A DNA stretch of 55,576 bases, taken from Campylobacterales bacterium. Its GTDB lineage: Bacteria; Campylobacterota; Campylobacteria; Campylobacterales; Sulfurimonadaceae. Position 1 is the first letter of the stretch. Every line of letters starts with the position of its first letter. The DNA is taken from positions 1 to 55,576 of the forward strand of contig JAPLGM010000007.1 of NCBI GenBank assembly GCA_026390165.1, in the 5' to 3' direction. Made by a program: the position numbers and the translations under genes. Below, one piece after another: positions 53,301 to 55,576 of this stretch. Under the pieces are notes generated by a model. That model was not told the DNA's origin. It searched no databases and worked only from the letters and a program-made list of their open reading frames with translations.

Positions 53301-54854
53301 ATGAATAAATATTCAGATAGTGATGCCATTTCAAAAATATCAAAAACAAATTTACGCAAAGAAGGTGAAAAAATTTCCAGTGAGAGCGAAGCCGAGAATA
53401 TCGAATCTCTACAAGTGGTATTGGATGAGGAAAAAAAACGCTATTTTGAGCTCTATGACTTAGCCCCAGTCGGTTATTGCACCCTCAATGAAAAGGATAT
53501 TATCCTCCAATCCAATCTCACTGCCGCTACCTTATTGGAAACAACGAAAGATGAGTTGGTCAAACGTAGTTTCAGCGCATTCATCTTCAGTGAGGATCTG
53601 GATATCTACTCTCTGTTTCGAAAAAAGATGCGAAAGAGAGGTAAAGAGAGGGGTTGCGTGCTTCGGATGGTAAAAAAAGATGGGAGACCGTTTTGGGGAC
53701 ATGTGGCGGCTACGGCAGTAGTAGAAGATGACCGCACCGAACTGCGTATTGTTTTCTACGATATGACGAAGCGTAAAGAGGCAGAGATTGCACTACACGA
53801 ATCAGAAATAAAGTACCAGTTATTGGCAGATTACGCCAAAGAGTGTATCTTTTTGATGGATGCTAATGGGAACTATCTCTATATCTCTCCAGCGTGTGAA
53901 GATATCTCTGGCTATAAACCCGAAGAGTTCCTTGCCGACGCATCTTTGATGACACAAATCATCCATCCGGATGATCGAGATGCGTATCAACACCATCTTG
54001 ACCATTTGCCCGAAAACGACATCAGCGAAATGGAATTTCGTATCGTGTGTCGTGACGGTTCCCAACGCTGGTTTAGCCATTACTCTAATGCTATTTATGA
54101 TAAGGATGGTCTCTATCTCGGACGCCGTGGAAGCAACCGCGATATTACTGAAAAGAAGAAGATGGAGTTAACTCTTGTTGATAGTGAAGCAAAACTGCTC
54201 AATGTTACTTCATCGGTGCAAGACGCCATAATAATGATAGACAATGATGGAAAGATAATTTGTTGGAATGAAGCAGCCCATCGAATAACAGGGTATCTGA
54301 AGGAGGAGGTGATGGGACGGGAACTTCATCGATTTCTCGCACCTGAACAATTTTATGCCGACTATGAAAAAGGATTTGCTAATTTCCGCACTACTGGTGA
54401 ATGGGCTGCTATTGGCAAGCCCCTTGAGCTCACAGCTCTCCATAAAGAAGGGTATGAAATTCCTATCGAGTTGTCGTTATCAGCACTAAAATTGAATGGA
54501 CTTTGGTGCGCGGTTGCTATTTTGCGTGACATTAGCGAACGTAAAAATAGTGAACTAAAACTCAGAGCGAGTGAGTTCGCGGAGAGTATTATCAACACCG
54601 TTCGTGAACCTTTGATTGCCTTGGATCAAGACCTTAGGGTGGTTACCGTCAGCCGTTCTTTCTATGAATTTTTCAAGGTCAAGCCCGAAGAGACCGTTGG
54701 AGAGCTGATCTATGATTTGGGAAACAAGCAGTGGAATATCCCAAAACTGCGTGAACTTCTCGAAACTATCCTTCCCCAGCAAACTACCTTTGATGACTAT
54801 GAAAGCGGATTATCCTGTTGGCGATCGAGGACATTACAGAGCGTAGAACGATAG
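53301..54854 (+). CDS. multi-PAS sensor protein, reading frame broken in the first PAS repeat
   Basis: 517 residues as it reads. A charged coiled N-terminus (about 1-45) is followed by PAS domains at about 46-160 (LAPVGYCTLNEKD), 165-285 (LMDANGNYLYISPACEDISGY) and 290-415 (IMIDNDGKIICWNEAAHRITGY, ending with a PAC motif). A fourth PAS begins near residue 423 (AESIINTVREPLIALDQDLR). In that fourth unit 79 bases are missing relative to the next copy, shifting the frame to a stop at 54854. No membrane helices. It is probably the front of a large sensor kinase whose catalytic part lies beyond the right edge. Confidence 0.82.
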   Translation: MNKYSDSDAISKISKTNLRKEGEKISSESEAENIESLQVVLDEEKKRYFELYDLAPVGYCTLNEKDIILQSNLTAATLLETTKDELVKRSFSAFIFSEDLDIYSLFRKKMRKRGKERGCVLRMVKKDGRPFWGHVAATAVVEDDRTELRIVFYDMTKRKEAEIALHESEIKYQLLADYAKECIFLMDANGNYLYISPACEDISGYKPEEFLADASLMTQIIHPDDRDAYQHHLDHLPENDISEMEFRIVCRDGSQRWFSHYSNAIYDKDGLYLGRRGSNRDITEKKKMELTLVDSEAKLLNVTSSVQDAIIMIDNDGKIICWNEAAHRITGYLKEEVMGRELHRFLAPEQFYADYEKGFANFRTTGEWAAIGKPLELTALHKEGYEIPIELSLSALKLNGLWCAVAILRDISERKNSELKLRASEFAESIINTVREPLIALDQDLRVVTVSRSFYEFFKVKPEETVGELIYDLGNKQWNIPKLRELLETILPQQTTFDDYESGLSCWRSRTLQSVER

Positions 54855-54913
54855 AAGATGGAGTGGAAAAAACAAGAAAAGAGTTGGAAGTTATTAAAAA
54901 GTTTGCTGATGCA
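54567..54913 (+). repeat. PAS tandem repeat, copy 1 (with 79-base deletion)
   Basis: 347 bases, aligning with the 426-base unit of copy 2 apart from a net 79-base deletion right after GATGACTATGAA (ends 54803). Outside the deletion the copies differ at only a small number of positions. Confidence 0.85.
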
Positions 54914-55339
54914 GCGAGTGAGTTCGCAGAGAGTATTATCAACACAGTGCGTGAACCTTTGATTGCCTTGAATCAAGACCTTAGGGTGGTTACCGTCAGC
55001 CGTTCTTTCTATGAATTTTTCAAGGTCAAGCCCGAAGAGACCGTTGGAGAGCTAATCTATGATTTGGGAAACAAGCAGTGGAATATCCCAAAACTGTGTG
55101 AACTCCTCGAAACCATCCTTCCCCAGAAAACTACCTTTGATGACTATGAAGTTGAACATGACTTTGCCACTATCGGCAGACGGATTATGCTTTTGAATGC
55201 AAGGCAGATTGAACAAGCTCGCGGAAAAGAACGGATCATCCTGTTGGCGATCGAGGACATCACGAAGCGTAGAGAAGTTGAAGATGGATTGGAAAAAACA
55301 AGAAAAGAGTTGGAAGTTATTAAAAAATTTGCTGATGAA
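54914..55339 (+). repeat. PAS tandem repeat, copy 2 (full unit)
   Basis: 426 bases, exactly 142 codons. It encodes a PAS core (SFYEFFKVKPEETVGELIYD), the segment from VEHDFATIGRRIMLLNARQI to the PAC-like ILLAIEDITKRREVEDG, and a coiled linker. One substitution versus copy 1 turns Asp into Asn (ALDQ to ALNQ), another Arg into Cys (KLRE to KLCE). Confidence 0.85.
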
Positions 55340-55576
55340 GCGAGTGAGTTCGCTGAGAGTATTATCAACACAGTGCGTGAACCTTTAATTTCCTTGGATC
55401 AAGACCTTAGGGTGGTTACCGTCAGCCGTTCTTTTTATGAATTTTTCAAGGTCAAGCCCGAAGAGACCGTTGGAGAGCTGATCTATGATTTGGGAAACAA
55501 GCAGTGGAATATCCCAAAACTGCGTGAACTTCTCGAAACTATCCTTCCCCAGCAAACTACCTTTGATGACTATGAA
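55340..55576 (+). repeat. PAS tandem repeat, copy 3 (cut by the window end)
   Basis: 237 bases of the unit. The last 141 bases (55436-55576) are identical to 54663-54803 of copy 1, and the window ends exactly where copies 1 and 2 diverge. Confidence 0.85.

Larger units (their letters stand above)
54803..55576 (+). pseudogene. continuation of the multi-PAS sensor in a shifted frame, partial
   Basis: The frame opens at 54803 just after three stop codons and stays open to the window end, at least 258 codons. It encodes the end of PAS repeat 1 (KRIILLAIEDITER), all of repeat 2, and most of repeat 3. Between PAS units there is a coiled linker (VEKTRKELEVIKKFADAASE). If the break at 54803 is real, this part needs a restart (candidate TTG at 54818) or is silent. 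If the break is an assembly error, it is one continuous gene with the upstream ORF. The downstream domains are outside the window. Confidence 0.72.

Overview
The window looks like a contig from a Campylobacterota (epsilonproteobacterial) chromosome, most like the Sulfurimonas/Sulfuricurvum group. The evidence is a Campylobacter-type pgl glycosylation locus, futalosine-pathway menaquinone synthesis (MqnA), a ccoNOQP cbb3 oxidase operon with DUF4006 and FixH, HisZ, AddAB-type recombination proteins, and an eptA-lpxE pair like that of Helicobacter pylori. Many genes have a clear TATAAT-like -10 box and no obvious -35, which is usual for sigma70 promoters in this group. The genus is an inference.

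Layout. 1-8.7 kb (minus strand): an Rpn-family gene cut by the left edge, then a tightly overlapping glycan operon (pglD, pglC, pglA, GT2, WbsX-like, acyltransferase, GT2, pglK-like flippase, unknown coiled-coil protein). 8.7-12.6 kb: divergent asnB, two tandem GAF proteins, a YdcH-like protein, dcd. 12.6-23.8 kb: accBC, a CZB-type chemoreceptor, a SurA-like chaperone, gltX, mqnA, moaD-moaE-moeA, an MFS exporter, rdgB. 23.8-25.3 kb: a small accessory block with an MNT-HEPN pair, a second HEPN-like protein and palindromic repeats. 25.3-33 kb: uppP, a PAS protein, a class V aminotransferase, hisZ-purA, FliJ-like and MotE-like flagellar proteins, DUF507, carA. 33.2-38.1 kb: ccoNOQP, DUF4006, a 29-codon microprotein, a TPM-like protein and FixH. 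38.1-45.5 kb: an accessory block with a frameshifted MmeI-type methyltransferase remnant, DUF2513, an ORF6N-PLD protein, addB-addA and a RHH/RelE toxin-antitoxin pair. 45.5-51.3 kb: a VanX-like dipeptidase, rplM-rpsI, eptA-lpxE, an alpha-carbonic anhydrase and an M29-like peptidase. 51.3-51.7 kb: a structured leader encoding a 19-residue hydrophobic peptide. 51.7-55.6 kb: a peptide-binding protein and a multi-PAS sensor with near-identical tandem PAS repeats running off the right edge.

How the genes work together. The left operon builds and flips a lipid-linked glycan. uppP recycles the undecaprenyl carrier, and eptA/lpxE remodel lipid A. MqnA quinone and the cbb3 oxidase form a microaerobic respiratory chain. 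moaDE/moeA supply molybdopterin cofactor for molybdoenzymes not in this window. Several sensory genes (chemoreceptor, GAF, PAS proteins) fit a motile, redox-sensing lifestyle.

The most notable unexplained items are the 51.4-51.6 kb leader/peptide region (a type I toxin-like or attenuator-like arrangement), the MNT-HEPN-HEPN cluster, and the PAS repeat array. The array contains a frameshift, and the last 141 bases of the window exactly repeat an internal stretch, so the right edge is probably an assembly break.
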